A stretch of DNA of 64,000 bases from an uncultured Bacteroidota bacterium. Lineage in GTDB: Bacteria > Bacteroidota > Bacteroidia > Flavobacteriales > Flavobacteriaceae. Location: contig CACNIG010000002.1 in the NCBI GenBank assembly GCA_902620455.1, forward strand, positions 62,001 to 126,000. The letters are read 5' to 3'. Position numbers and translations under genes: made by a program. This document shows positions 44,994 to 54,284 of this stretch, one piece after another (position 1 is the first letter of the stretch; each line of letters starts with the position of its first letter). The notes beneath the pieces were generated by a model. The model saw only the letters and a list, made by a program, of their open reading frames with translations, was not told where the DNA came from and searched no databases.

Positions 44994-46015
44994 TTTTGAT
45001 TTATATATTCAGAGATTGTCTTATCAAAATTATGTTCATTTACTTCAGAATTAAATTGCATTGATACTTCAATGTAATAAATATCTCTATCGCTAATCTT
45101 TGGTTTAAGTCTTCCAAAATCTTTTTCCGTAGTAAGTATTTTTTTGCCACTAGAAAGGCTCCTGATTTTATCTATTGAAAGCTTATTAAAATTGTAATGG
45201 TCAGAATATTTCAAATGCTTGAAGTTAAATGCTTTACTTTTTAGAAATTTAACTAGGTATGAAGAATCGGATATTCCAGTAACTAAAATAAAATCACTTT
45301 CAGCTAAAGAGTCAATATTAATTTGATCAACATTAGATTTAATTTTTTGTTTGTAAGTTAATGAGCTAAAAAAAACTTTCTGATTAGCAAGCGGATTTAG
45401 AGACTCAATAATGCTTTTTTTATCATTAATATGCATATCAATTGGACATTTTGTAACAACAATTATATCAGCCCTTTTTGAAGAATCTTTATTCTCTCTT
45501 AAATTTCCGATTGGAAGAATCTCATCCTTATAAAAAGGATATTGGAATGTAGTTGATAATATCATTAAACCTGGTTTTACAAATCTATGTTGAAACACAT
45601 CATCCCAAATACATAATTCTGTATCAGATAAGTTTTTAAGTATAATATTCATACCCTTTCTTCTATCCTCAGACACAACTACATTAATTTCAGGATGCTT
45701 AGAAAAGAATTGAAAAGGCTCATCACCTATCTCATAGGCGTCTGAACTTTCAGATGCATGAACAAATCCCTTTGTTTTTCTGTTATATCCTCTACTCAGT
45801 GTTGTAATTTTTTTATTTTTTTTAAATTTCTCAATTAGATAATCAACAATTATTGATTTCCCTGTCCCTCCTGTCGATAAATTACCAATGCCAATTGTTG
45901 GAATTTTATATTCAATTGAGTCGATTAATCCAAGATCAAATAATAAATTTCGAAAAGATGAGTATATGCTATATAATACCGATAGGGGATACAATAAAAA
46001 TTTCAAATTTTTCAC
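44990..46015 (-). CDS. lpxK: tetraacyldisaccharide 4'-kinase
   Basis: Phosphorylates the lipid A precursor at the inner-membrane surface. The 341-residue protein has an N-terminal hydrophobic anchor and an atypical P-loop [11 protein letters not shown] at 44-54, [12 protein letters not shown], and the DDVFQHR motif with catalytic Asp. Start is GTG. The gene lies in the same region as waaA but is transcribed separately, from the divergent gap with the Nif3-like gene. Confidence 0.93.
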   Translation of the reverse strand: MKNLKFLLYPLSVLYSIYSSFRNLLFDLGLIDSIEYKIPTIGIGNLSTGGTGKSIIVDYLIEKFKKNKKITTLSRGYNRKTKGFVHASESSDAYEIGDEPFQFFSKHPEINVVVSEDRRKGMNIILKNLSDTELCIWDDVFQHRFVKPGLMILSTTFQYPFYKDEILPIGNLRENKDSSKRADIIVVTKCPIDMHINDKKSIIESLNPLANQKVFFSSLTYKQKIKSNVDQINIDSLAESDFILVTGISDSSYLVKFLKSKAFNFKHLKYSDHYNFNKLSIDKIRSLSSGKKILTTEKDFGRLKPKISDRDIYYIEVSMQFNSEVNEHNFDKTISEYINQN

Positions 46016-46032
46016 CTTGGGAAAGATAATAT

Positions 46033-46040
46033 TATATTTG
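46033..46040 (+). promoter_or_regulatory. predicted -7 element of the Nif3-like gene
   Basis: TATATTTG, a perfect -7 box, lies 18 nt before the ATG at 46059. Between them is a tiny ATG-initiated ORF (46043-46069) that overlaps the start; it is likely fortuitous. Confidence 0.5.
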
Positions 46041-46058
46041 CAATGAAACTACACTTAT

Positions 46059-46853
46059 ATGAAAGTTAGTGAAGTTAGTAAAATTTTAAATAATTGGATG
46101 CCAACATCTATTGCAGAAGACTTCGATAATGTTGGATTAATTGTAGGTAATCCTGAATCTTTGGTTACAAATATTTTAGTCACCTTGGACACAACTAATG
46201 ATGTGATAGATGAGGCCATTAAAAAAAATTGTAATCTAATAATAAGCTATCATCCTATAATATTCAATGGTTTGAAGAAAATAACATCTGACTCTGGATA
46301 TGTTCAAAAATCAATAATAAATGCTGTTAAGAATAACATATCTATATATGCAATTCATACATCATTAGATAATCACCCAGAGGGAATATCCTATTTTTTG
46401 GCAAAAAAAATTGGTTTGAAAAATCTTTCAACACTTATTCCAAAAACAAATGAGTTAGAGAGAATTAAAACTGGGATGGGTATAATTGGAAAATTAGATA
46501 AGCCAAAAGATGAGCATGGTTTTTTTGATTTGCTCAAGGATAAACTTAATCTCAAATACATTAGACATTCAAAAAAAATAAATAAGACTATATCTAAAGT
46601 CTCTATTGTTGTTGGCTCAGGCAGCTTTGCAATAAAAAAATCATTAGATTCAGAAGTAGACGCATTTATTACATCAGATTTAAAGTATCATAATTTTTTT
46701 GAGGCAGATAATAAAGCTATTTTAGTTGATATTGGTCATTATGAGAGTGAAAACCACATAAAATTGATAATAAAAGAATTTCTTAATAAAAAATTACCTA
46801 ATTTTACGCTCCTTTTATCCGAAGAAAATATTAACCCTGTAAAATATTATTAA
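46059..46853 (+). CDS. Nif3-like dinuclear metal-binding protein
   Basis: A NIF3/YqfO-family protein of 264 residues, likely a hexameric metal-binding enzyme (often annotated GTP cyclohydrolase I type 2-like, though the activity is unsettled). The visible metal site elements are AEDFDNVGLIVG, SYHPIIF (usually HHP), IHTSLDNHPEG and the late IGHYESE. The second half carries an extra domain as in longer family members but shorter. It is followed by the coiled-coil protein after 1 nt, a pairing known in Bacteroidota. Confidence 0.9.
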   Translation: MKVSEVSKILNNWMPTSIAEDFDNVGLIVGNPESLVTNILVTLDTTNDVIDEAIKKNCNLIISYHPIIFNGLKKITSDSGYVQKSIINAVKNNISIYAIHTSLDNHPEGISYFLAKKIGLKNLSTLIPKTNELERIKTGMGIIGKLDKPKDEHGFFDLLKDKLNLKYIRHSKKINKTISKVSIVVGSGSFAIKKSLDSEVDAFITSDLKYHNFFEADNKAILVDIGHYESENHIKLIIKEFLNKKLPNFTLLLSEENINPVKYY

Positions 46854-46854
46854 A

Positions 46855-47628
46855 ATGGCAAAAAAAGTTGAAACATCAGTTGAAGAAAAGCTAAGAGCAC
46901 TTTTTGATCTTCAGTTAATTGATTCAAGAATTGATCAAATAAGAAGTATTAGAGGTGAGCTTCCTCTAGAAGTAGAAGATCTTGAAAATGAGATCGAAGG
47001 ATTAAACAAGAGACTTGAAGGTTTTGAAAATGAAATAACAGAAAGCCAAGATGGGATTAAGTTTGAGGAAAATTCAATTAAAACTTCTAAAGAAAATCAC
47101 AAAAAATATGAAGGAGATTTAAAAAAAGTCCGTAATAATAGAGAGTACAATGCCATTGTAAAAGAACAGGAATATCAAGAACTTGAGATCAAGCTCTCGG
47201 AAAAAAAGATTGCTCAATATAAAGAAACAATTGATAACAAGACTTTAGTTATAGACGAACTAAAAGATAAGATTAAAGATAGAACTTCTCACCTTAAAAG
47301 CAAGAACTCAGAATTAGGTGAAATTTTAAAAGAGACTGAGAAAGAGGAAAAAGCATTAATAGAAAAGTCCAAGGAATTTGAAAAAAAAATTGAAGATAAT
47401 CTAATTGCTGCATACAAGAGAATAAGATCTAATGTTAGAAATGGTCTTGCAATAGTACCTATAGAAAGAAATGCATCAGGGGGCTCATACTTTACAATTC
47501 CTCCTCAAGTTCAAATGGAAATTGCTTCAAGACAAAAAATTATAACTGATGAATATAGTGGGAGAATTTTAGTAGATCCAAAATTAGCCGAAGAGGAAAT
47601 GGATAAGATGAAGTCTATATTTTCTTAA
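46855..47628 (+). CDS. coiled-coil protein of the C4 zinc-ribbon family without the cysteines
   Basis: Residues about 12-185 form a long, charged coiled coil (YNAIVKEQEYQELE is the family signature). The C terminus aligns with the zf-RING_7 zinc ribbon: NASGGSYFTIPPQ and TDEYSGRILVDP stand where relatives have CxxC knuckles. The four metal-ligand positions are Ser208, Ser211, Asp232 and Ser235, so no zinc site is possible. The rest of the domain is well conserved. The family has no firmly assigned function; roles in RNA or nucleic acid metabolism have been proposed. It is coupled to the Nif3-like gene. Confidence 0.85.
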   Translation: MAKKVETSVEEKLRALFDLQLIDSRIDQIRSIRGELPLEVEDLENEIEGLNKRLEGFENEITESQDGIKFEENSIKTSKENHKKYEGDLKKVRNNREYNAIVKEQEYQELEIKLSEKKIAQYKETIDNKTLVIDELKDKIKDRTSHLKSKNSELGEILKETEKEEKALIEKSKEFEKKIEDNLIAAYKRIRSNVRNGLAIVPIERNASGGSYFTIPPQVQMEIASRQKIITDEYSGRILVDPKLAEEEMDKMKSIFS

Positions 47629-48585
47629 CTAAAAAGCAGACTCAGTAATCTTTTCTTTATTTTCACCATTGAAATAATCCATATATGTAAATCCAGGTTC
47701 AACACTATATGAGCCTACATCTCCTTCTTTATTCATAGCTATGTAAGCAACTTGAAATTTATTTTTCTGAGAATTTGATGAAACTATTCTTTTAACTGCT
47801 GATTCACATGCTTCTTGTGGTGACATACCTTGTCTCATTAACTCAACTACTAAAAAAGATCCAACAGTTTTTAAAACTTCTTCTCCAAGACCAGTTGCAA
47901 CAGCTCCACCTATATTATTATCTATAAATAGACCAGAACCAATTATTGGTGAGTCTCCAACTCTCCCCTTCATTTTATAAGCTAAACCGCTAGTTGTACA
48001 GGCCCCTGAAATATTATTATTCTTGTCAAGGCATAACATACCAATAGTATCGTGATTTTCAATATTAATTATAGGCTTATATTCTTCATTTTCTAGCCAT
48101 TTTTTCCAATCCTCTTTTGACTTTTCTGTTAGTAGATCTTTCTTTTCATAACCCAGCGAAATAGCAAATTCTTCAGCACCTTTACCAGCTAGCATAACGT
48201 GAGGTGTTTTTTCCATTACATCCTTTGCAAGTCTGGCGACATTAACAATATTTTCTACAGCTAAAACAGAACCACAATCTCCAAGATGATTCATAACACA
48301 TGCATCAAGGGTTACACTTCCTGATCTATCAGGAGCTCCCCCAAATCCAACAGTTGTATTCTTAGGATTTTCTTCTTCAATAGCTACACCAGCTACAGCT
48401 GCACTAAGTCCATCAATTCCTTTATCTAGCATTAAACCAGCTTTAAGATTTGCTTCAGTTGTTTTCCATGTTGAAATTGATCTAACCATATTATTAATTT
48501 TAAAGTTTTTTGCCTTAACTCTTGGAGTTATGGAGGAAATTAATCCAACACTAAATATATCAAAAATAAAATTTCGCCTTTTCAT
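47629..48585 (-). CDS. aspartylglucosaminidase/isoaspartyl-peptidase-type Ntn hydrolase
   Basis: A 318-residue N-terminal-nucleophile hydrolase with an export signal starting MKRRNFIF (twin-arginine-like). Autocleavage is expected before Thr180 in NHDTIGMLCLD. The following TTSGLAYKMKGRVGDSPI and GAVATGLGEE are characteristic of the N4-glycosylasparaginase/asparaginase II superfamily. The substrate could be glycosylated or isomerised asparagine. It starts 8 nt before the M48 protease gene on the same strand and abuts the upstream convergent coiled-coil gene. Confidence 0.9.
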   Translation of the reverse strand: MKRRNFIFDIFSVGLISSITPRVKAKNFKINNMVRSISTWKTTEANLKAGLMLDKGIDGLSAAVAGVAIEEENPKNTTVGFGGAPDRSGSVTLDACVMNHLGDCGSVLAVENIVNVARLAKDVMEKTPHVMLAGKGAEEFAISLGYEKKDLLTEKSKEDWKKWLENEEYKPIINIENHDTIGMLCLDKNNNISGACTTSGLAYKMKGRVGDSPIIGSGLFIDNNIGGAVATGLGEEVLKTVGSFLVVELMRQGMSPQEACESAVKRIVSSNSQKNKFQVAYIAMNKEGDVGSYSVEPGFTYMDYFNGENKEKITESAF

Positions 48586-48592
48586 ATTTTTT

Positions 48593-49849
48593 TTAATTTA
48601 ATGCTCTTAATCTTTGAATAAGAGGCGGATGTGAATAATGGAAAAATACATAAAGTGGATGTGGGTATATATTAGATAAACTATCGACAGATAATTTTTT
48701 TAATGCTAAAGATAGATCCTCTCCATTAAATGTTTCTTTTGCATAGGCATCTGCTTCAAATTCATTTTTTCTGCTTTTGTAATTCATAATAATACCTGAC
48801 AATATTGAGATAGGTGAAAAAATAATACTAAAACCTACTATACCTAAATGAAAACTAGACTCTAAACCACCAAGAGCAATTGAAATCTCAGGGAGCTTGA
48901 GACATAATTCAAAGAAAAAAGACATTATTCCAATCTGAATAATCGACATAATTAATCCAGAGAAAATATGCTTTTTCTTAAAATGACCTACTTCATGAGC
49001 AAGTACCGCTACGAGTTCGTTCTCTGTATGTTTTTCAATTAAAGTATCATAAAGTGCAATAGTCTTTCTTGGCCCTAAACCACTAAAAAAAGCATTTGCT
49101 TTTGTAGATCTCTTTGACCCATCAATAACATATATATTCTTTAGAAGATATCCAACATCTTTAGAATACTTTTCAATTTTATTTCTCAACTCCCCATCAT
49201 CTAAAGGAGTAAGTTTATTAAAAATTGGAACGATTAAATCAGCGTAAAACATATTAATGAGAATCATCAATAATGAAAGCCCAATCCACAACCATAACCA
49301 GAATCCATCATTTAAATTTTCATAGAGGTATAAGGCTAGAAAAAGAAGAATACCCCCAATAAAAAAGGATAATAAAGTTGACTTAATAATATCAATGAAA
49401 AATGTCAGCTTAGTTGTTTTGTTAAAACCAAATTTTTCCTCAATTACAAACGTGTTATAATATGAGAAAGGTATTGATATAAAAGAATTCAGAATAAATA
49501 GAATTAGAAAGAAAATTCCTGATTGGATAAAATTTGAACTAATTTGAAGTGACGCAAAGAATCTAGAAATACTAGAGCTAACAAATTGATCAATAATTCC
49601 GTAACCATTGAAAACAATTAGTGAAATTACAAGTAAAAAACTTAATGAACTTGAAAAGAGACTAATCTTATTTTTACTTAATGCGTAATTTTTTGCCTTC
49701 TTATATTTCTCTTTATCATAAAAATCTTTTAACTCGTTTGGAATTTCATCTTTCCAATTTCTATGATTTATATAATCTAAAAGATTTGAAAATAAATAGT
49801 TAAAAATTACTAATGAAATAATTATAAAAAACCATAATTGAGCTGTCAT
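48593..49849 (-). CDS. M48 family membrane metalloprotease (Ste24/CAAX-like)
   Basis: A zinc metalloprotease of 418 residues with six or seven membrane helices. The zinc motif HEVGH is at 285-289 and EFEADAYA gives the third ligand. The N-terminal arrangement with a soluble FSYYNTFVIEEKFGFN segment is that of Ste24-type CAAX proteases. Bacterial members are thought to act in membrane-protein quality control. The target is unknown here. Confidence 0.92.
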   Translation of the reverse strand: MTAQLWFFIIISLVIFNYLFSNLLDYINHRNWKDEIPNELKDFYDKEKYKKAKNYALSKNKISLFSSSLSFLLVISLIVFNGYGIIDQFVSSSISRFFASLQISSNFIQSGIFFLILFILNSFISIPFSYYNTFVIEEKFGFNKTTKLTFFIDIIKSTLLSFFIGGILLFLALYLYENLNDGFWLWLWIGLSLLMILINMFYADLIVPIFNKLTPLDDGELRNKIEKYSKDVGYLLKNIYVIDGSKRSTKANAFFSGLGPRKTIALYDTLIEKHTENELVAVLAHEVGHFKKKHIFSGLIMSIIQIGIMSFFFELCLKLPEISIALGGLESSFHLGIVGFSIIFSPISILSGIIMNYKSRKNEFEADAYAKETFNGEDLSLALKKLSVDSLSNIYPHPLYVFFHYSHPPLIQRLRALN

Positions 49850-49889
49850 AAATCGAATTTAATTAATTTAGTTTTAAATGTAATGAAAG

Positions 49890-50078
49890 ATGATTAATAA
49901 GTATACAATTATAGGAACTTTAGGCATTTTAATTTTTAGCTCAGGACTATGCATATTTGGTGAAGCAATTATTAGAAAATATCAAAATTTAGATTTTTTT
50001 ACAATAGGAACAATCTCTCTTATTCTAATTAATGCTGGAATATGTATAATGATAAAATCGAAAGAGTTATCTAATTAG
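49890..50078 (+). CDS. small two-helix membrane protein of unknown function
   Basis: A 62-residue ORF with two hydrophobic segments (about 5-25 and 36-55) separated by a short charged loop (IRKYQNLDFF). It stands alone on the plus strand between two minus-strand genes and overlaps DUF2834 by 8 nt. Coding is supported by the balanced composition and the helical pattern, not by any family recognised here. It could be a spurious ORF. Confidence 0.5.
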   Translation: MINKYTIIGTLGILIFSSGLCIFGEAIIRKYQNLDFFTIGTISLILINAGICIMIKSKELSN

Positions 50079-50373
50079 TTTTGTGAGTATCGTATAGATA
50101 AAGAGGCAATGCTAAAGAAAAACCTACTAAAAACATAGGAATTAAATATCGAATAATTTTAATTGGTTTCTTTCTAAAATTATATATTAAAAAAATTAAG
50201 AAGGATGAGGCTGCTACTGTTAAATCCATTGATATCATTGAAACAGCATAATTTTCATATAGAAGACTAAAAAAACCATCCATTGACCAGTTATTTATCT
50301 TTAAATAATTAATAAGATTATAGTAAGGCAATGCTATTCCTAGTATGCATAATATTAAATAAATTTTTCTCAT
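50071..50373 (-). CDS. DUF2834 membrane protein
   Basis: A 100-residue protein with three predicted membrane helices. The N terminus (YLILCILGIALPYYNLI) and the central MDLTVAASSFLIFLI agree with DUF2834, a small family of unknown function in marine bacteria and cyanobacteria. It starts 2 nt downstream of the metallo-beta-lactamase gene and is probably cotranscribed with it. Confidence 0.75.
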   Translation of the reverse strand: MRKIYLILCILGIALPYYNLINYLKINNWSMDGFFSLLYENYAVSMISMDLTVAASSFLIFLIYNFRKKPIKIIRYLIPMFLVGFSLALPLYLYDTHKTN

Positions 50374-50375
50374 AA

Positions 50376-51053
50376 CTAAATTATTATATGTTCTGTGGGT
50401 TTTATTATTATTAATTCTTTATTTACTTTTTTAAATTCTTCAACAGCTTTTTTTTGATCAATTTCAATTAAATCAAATGTATCAAAATGGTATCCTAATA
50501 TTCTACTACACTCAATAAAATCTGAGGCAATTATAGCATCTTTATATCCCATTGTAAAATTATCACCAATTGGAAGTATTGCTAAATCTAAATTATAATT
50601 TATTGGGATTAGTTTCATATCATATGATAATGCGGTGTCACCAGCAATATAAATAGACTTGTTATTTGAAGTTATAATAAATCCACCTGGTTGTCCACCA
50701 TTTGAACCATCAGGAAATGTAGAGGTATGAATTGCATTCACATATTTTAACTCACCAAAATCAAAATTCCACTTACCCCCATGATTCATTGGATGACCAT
50801 TTAATCCCATATTCTGAAAATGACTAACAATTTCAAAATTTGAGATTATCAGCGAGTTGTTATCCTTTGCTAATTTTTCAACATCAAGGGTGTGGTCTTG
50901 ATGTGCATGTGTAATAAGAATGAAGTCTGGCTTTAAATCATCCAAATCAACATTTGATGCCATAGGATTACCTGATATAAAGGGATCAACTAATAAATTA
51001 AATTCATTGATTTGGATTTCTAGGGTTGCATGACCTAAAAAAGTAATTTTCAT
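50376..51053 (-). CDS. metal-dependent hydrolase of the UPF0173 metallo-beta-lactamase fold
   Basis: A 225-residue cytoplasmic MBL-fold protein. LGHATLEI at the N terminus, THAHQDHTLD with the zinc-binding HxHxDH motif, AIHTSTF, AGDTALSYD with the bridging aspartate, and TEHIII form the UPF0173/YtkL-like pattern. The substrate is unknown for the family. The neighbouring DUF2834 gene follows by 2 nt. Confidence 0.9.
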   Translation of the reverse strand: MKITFLGHATLEIQINEFNLLVDPFISGNPMASNVDLDDLKPDFILITHAHQDHTLDVEKLAKDNNSLIISNFEIVSHFQNMGLNGHPMNHGGKWNFDFGELKYVNAIHTSTFPDGSNGGQPGGFIITSNNKSIYIAGDTALSYDMKLIPINYNLDLAILPIGDNFTMGYKDAIIASDFIECSRILGYHFDTFDLIEIDQKKAVEEFKKVNKELIIIKPTEHIII

Positions 51054-51118
51054 TTTTTTTATTTAATTTAATGAAAATGGTTTACAAATAGTAATTAAGA
51101 AATCAATAAATACCAACA

Positions 51119-52033
51119 ATGAGTAACTTAATATTTAGAAAAGATGGAACTGCTCAAGGAGTTGCGAAGCAGAGGCTGATTGAATCAATTGCAAAACCCA
51201 ATAAACGTGTTATATATGACCCCTATGCTAAATATTTTGTAATTGGAGCCAGTATTATAAAGCTTTTAGGACATAAGATTAGTGTTTGGTTAGGAGATAA
51301 GATTGTCCTGGGAATGCATGAACATTTAATTTGTAGAACACGATTTATTGATGATTTAATTGAAGAAAGCACTTCCGCTGGTATTGAACAATATGTTATA
51401 CTGGGTGCAGGCTATGACTCAAGAGCTCATCGTCTAAAACTTCCTCTAAAATTAAAAATATTTGAGGTTGATCAGCCTGAAGTTCAAGGAATAAAGCTAT
51501 CTAAACTTCCAAAGAATATATCAAATAGAGAAAATATAATTTATGTTAGTATTGATTTTAATTACCAATCCCTTGAAGAACAACTTTTGAAAGCTGGATT
51601 TGATAAAAGTAAATCAACCATTTATACACTTGAGGGTGTATCACAGTACATTCCAAAAGAATCTCTTGACTTAACATTAAAAGAACTAGCTAAATTAAAC
51701 CCAAATTCTAATTCAAAAATTTTTATTTCATATGTAAATAAACTTCTTTTACAAGACTCCAAAGCTTGTTTTGGCATCGGTTATTTAAAACCTGAAAAAG
51801 CAATTAAATTTATTACAAATGGAGCAGCAAAGGTAGGTGAACCTTGGATTTCATTTTATTCTGCTGAAGAAATTCAGGAATTACTATCTCAAAATGGTTT
51901 TACCTTAATTGAGAATAAAACATTAGCTGACCTAAATTCTAAATATTTTGCTCCAGTTGGGAGAATGATTCCCGAGGATCATATTTTCAAGCTTGAACAT
52001 TTTGTAATAGCTGATAGCAAGGATTTTAGCTGA
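51119..52033 (+). CDS. LCMT-like class I SAM methyltransferase
   Basis: A 304-residue protein of the leucine carboxyl methyltransferase-like family (TIGR00027 type). VILGAGYDSRAHRL is the SAM-binding motif, FEVDQPEVQ the acidic loop and LEGVSQYIPKES a catalytic-domain signature. Bacterial relatives act on small molecules or in secondary metabolism, but none is implicated by this context. A 2-base gap separates it from the convergent phosphodiesterase gene. Confidence 0.88.
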   Translation: MSNLIFRKDGTAQGVAKQRLIESIAKPNKRVIYDPYAKYFVIGASIIKLLGHKISVWLGDKIVLGMHEHLICRTRFIDDLIEESTSAGIEQYVILGAGYDSRAHRLKLPLKLKIFEVDQPEVQGIKLSKLPKNISNRENIIYVSIDFNYQSLEEQLLKAGFDKSKSTIYTLEGVSQYIPKESLDLTLKELAKLNPNSNSKIFISYVNKLLLQDSKACFGIGYLKPEKAIKFITNGAAKVGEPWISFYSAEEIQELLSQNGFTLIENKTLADLNSKYFAPVGRMIPEDHIFKLEHFVIADSKDFS

Positions 52034-52035
52034 AC

Positions 52036-52791
52036 TTATCTTTTAATTCTTTCTGGATAATCAGTTATAATTGCATCAACTCCCATAGATCGTACTCTCC
52101 TAATATTCCTTGGAGTATTTATTGTGTATGGGTAAACTTTAATGTTATTTGATTGTATATTATTAACTATCTCCTTAGTAATAAAATTTTTATTTGGGTT
52201 TAGAGCAAAAGCATTAATTTGTTTAGCTAGTTTTATTGCATCATTAATTTTATGTAATGAATCAACAAGAATTGCAATTGGAATGTCTTTATTAATACTT
52301 CTAATTTTTTTTAATTCATCCCATCTAAAACTTGAAATAATAAATTTTGATATAGGAAAATTATACGTCTTCAAATAGTTAGTGATAATTTTATTAGTCT
52401 CAAAAGAAGTATCTTGTCCTTTAAGTTCAATATTTAAAAAAATTTTTTCTGGAATTATATCTATTATTTCTGTAAGGGTAGGAATAAAATATCCTCCAAT
52501 TAGTTCAACTTTTTTTATCGAGTCTAGGGATATTTGCTCAATAAATGCATTTGAATTTGATAAACGGCTTAAAAATGGATCGTGGTATACAACTAACTCA
52601 CCAGTTTTTGATTTGAATACATCAATTTCGATTCCGTCAACATTCAATTCAACAGCTTTTTGAACTGATTCAATTGTATTTTCAAGCACATGGCCCATTG
52701 CACCTCTATGACCAACAACCAAAATATCTTTATTTGAGATACATGAGTTTAGAAGAGAAATAATTAAGATAAAAATAAAATTCCTCAACAC
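52036..52791 (-). CDS. glycerophosphodiester phosphodiesterase lipoprotein
   Basis: Hydrolyses deacylated phospholipids to sn-glycerol 3-phosphate and an alcohol. The 251-residue protein carries a lipoprotein signal (LLNSC, Cys17). The catalytic segment is present: VGHRGAMGHVLENT with the first catalytic His, EIDVFKSKTGELVVYHDP with Glu/Asp and the second His, and LNIELKG. The start is GTG, overlapping the SDR stop. It closes the glp operon, supplying G3P or glycerol to the pathway. Confidence 0.9.
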   Translation of the reverse strand: MLRNFIFILIISLLNSCISNKDILVVGHRGAMGHVLENTIESVQKAVELNVDGIEIDVFKSKTGELVVYHDPFLSRLSNSNAFIEQISLDSIKKVELIGGYFIPTLTEIIDIIPEKIFLNIELKGQDTSFETNKIITNYLKTYNFPISKFIISSFRWDELKKIRSINKDIPIAILVDSLHKINDAIKLAKQINAFALNPNKNFITKEIVNNIQSNNIKVYPYTINTPRNIRRVRSMGVDAIITDYPERIKR

Positions 52792-53546
52792 TATTTTCTA
52801 TTTAAAACTGTAGAAGAAGCTTGAGATTTTGCAAGTACTGTGATATCGCTAATATTTACGTTTTCAGGACAATTAATAACATAAGATATTACTTTAGCAA
52901 TGTCATCTCCAACTAGAGGATTTAATCCAGAGTAAACAGAGTTAGATTTTTCCTGATCATTTTTAAATCTAACCATTGAAAAGTTAGTTTCAACTAAACC
53001 TGGGTTAATTTGAGAGACTTTAATATTATGCTTATTTAGATCAATTCTCATTCCATTAGAAATTGCATCAACAGCAAACTTGGAAGCACAGTAGATGTTT
53101 CCTTTTGGATAGACTTCCTTTCCTGCGATTGAGCCTATGTTAATAATATGTCCCCTATTTTTTTCTATCATTATATCTAAGACATATTTACTAACGTATA
53201 GTAAACCTTTGACGTTGGTATCAATCATCATATCCCAATCTGAAATTTTTCCCTCATGAATAAAATCTAATCCATGAGCATTACCAGCATTATTTATTAG
53301 AATATTGATGTTTTTCCAATCATCGCTTAAACTTGATATTTTTTCTCTTACATCTTCCTTATCTCTAACATCAAATTCTAAGGTTTTTACATTCGTTTTT
53401 TTTGAAAGTTCATTAGATAGCTCATTGAGTTTATCTTTATTTCTTCCGCATATTATTAATGAAAACTGATTTGCTAATTCATATGAAGTTGATTCTCCAA
53501 TTCCAGAAGTAGCCCCTGTTATTAATGCAATTTTTTTTTCGCTCAT
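52791..53546 (-). CDS. short-chain dehydrogenase/reductase, YdfG-like
   Basis: A classical SDR of 251 residues: ITGATSGIGESTSYELA (cofactor loop), NILINNAGNA, and catalytic Ser (INIGSIAG) with YCASK. The charge pattern near the cofactor loop (ICGRNKDKL) favours NADP. YdfG relatives oxidise serine, 3-hydroxy acids or related compounds. Its position inside the glp operon suggests a related three-carbon alcohol or hydroxy acid, but this is only contextual. Confidence 0.85.
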   Translation of the reverse strand: MSEKKIALITGATSGIGESTSYELANQFSLIICGRNKDKLNELSNELSKKTNVKTLEFDVRDKEDVREKISSLSDDWKNINILINNAGNAHGLDFIHEGKISDWDMMIDTNVKGLLYVSKYVLDIMIEKNRGHIINIGSIAGKEVYPKGNIYCASKFAVDAISNGMRIDLNKHNIKVSQINPGLVETNFSMVRFKNDQEKSNSVYSGLNPLVGDDIAKVISYVINCPENVNISDITVLAKSQASSTVLNRK

Positions 53547-54284
53547 TTAGTTAAAATATAAGTATAATAGACCTGCAGCTACAGCACCAAGAGAGGGTCC
53601 TATAACCGGAACCCAACTGTAAGCCCAGTCTGAAAGTTTATTTTTTCTTGGAATTAGTTGATATACAATTCTTGGGCCTAAATCTCTAGCAGGATTAATT
53701 GCATATCCAGTCGTCCCACCTAGACTTAGTCCAATTACCCATACTAATATTCCTACTGGAAGAGCATCGAGTGAACCTATTCCAAAGTTTGCATTCATTC
53801 CTTCAATTAAAATATTTGGCTTTACTATATAGAGAATACCAAAGATTAAAATAAAAGTGGCAAGAAATTCACTAAAAAAATTATTTTTTAGGTTTCTAAT
53901 TGCAGGTGAAGTGCAAAAAGAACCCATGACTTTACTCTCATCATTTGTTGATCTATAATGGTCAATATAAAACAAGTACGTTAACCAGCTTCCTAGCATA
54001 GCACCCAGAATTTGAGCAATAATATACCCTATCATTAGTTCACTTGAGAATTTTCCAGCAATGACTAGACCAATTGTAACAGCAGGATTTAAATGAGCTC
54101 CACTAAATTGACCAGTAATAAATGCTGCAACAAACACAGCAAAACCCCATGCAGTTGTGATGGTGATTAATGGAGTCTGATCATAACCCTTTGTTTTTGA
54201 GAGGCTAACATTGGCAACAATTCCAGAACCAAGCAGAAGTAATATAGCTGTTCCAACAAATTCTGCGATATATGGACTTATCAT
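53547..54284 (-). CDS. glpF: glycerol uptake facilitator (aquaglyceroporin)
   Basis: A 245-residue aquaporin-fold channel with six helices and two re-entrant loops. The NPA motifs appear as SGAHLNPAVT and TGYAINPARDLGPR; the Asp after the second NPAR is the aquaglyceroporin signature, so glycerol rather than water alone is the likely cargo. It overlaps glpD by 4 nt and abuts the SDR. Confidence 0.95.
   Translation of the reverse strand: MISPYIAEFVGTAILLLLGSGIVANVSLSKTKGYDQTPLITITTAWGFAVFVAAFITGQFSGAHLNPAVTIGLVIAGKFSSELMIGYIIAQILGAMLGSWLTYLFYIDHYRSTNDESKVMGSFCTSPAIRNLKNNFFSEFLATFILIFGILYIVKPNILIEGMNANFGIGSLDALPVGILVWVIGLSLGGTTGYAINPARDLGPRIVYQLIPRKNKLSDWAYSWVPVIGPSLGAVAAGLLYLYFN

Noticed and set aside
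46043-46069. Eight-codon ATG ORF before the Nif3-like gene, as a possible leader peptide
   Set aside because: No run of any regulatory codon, no terminator hairpin follows it, and it overlaps the true start; probably chance.
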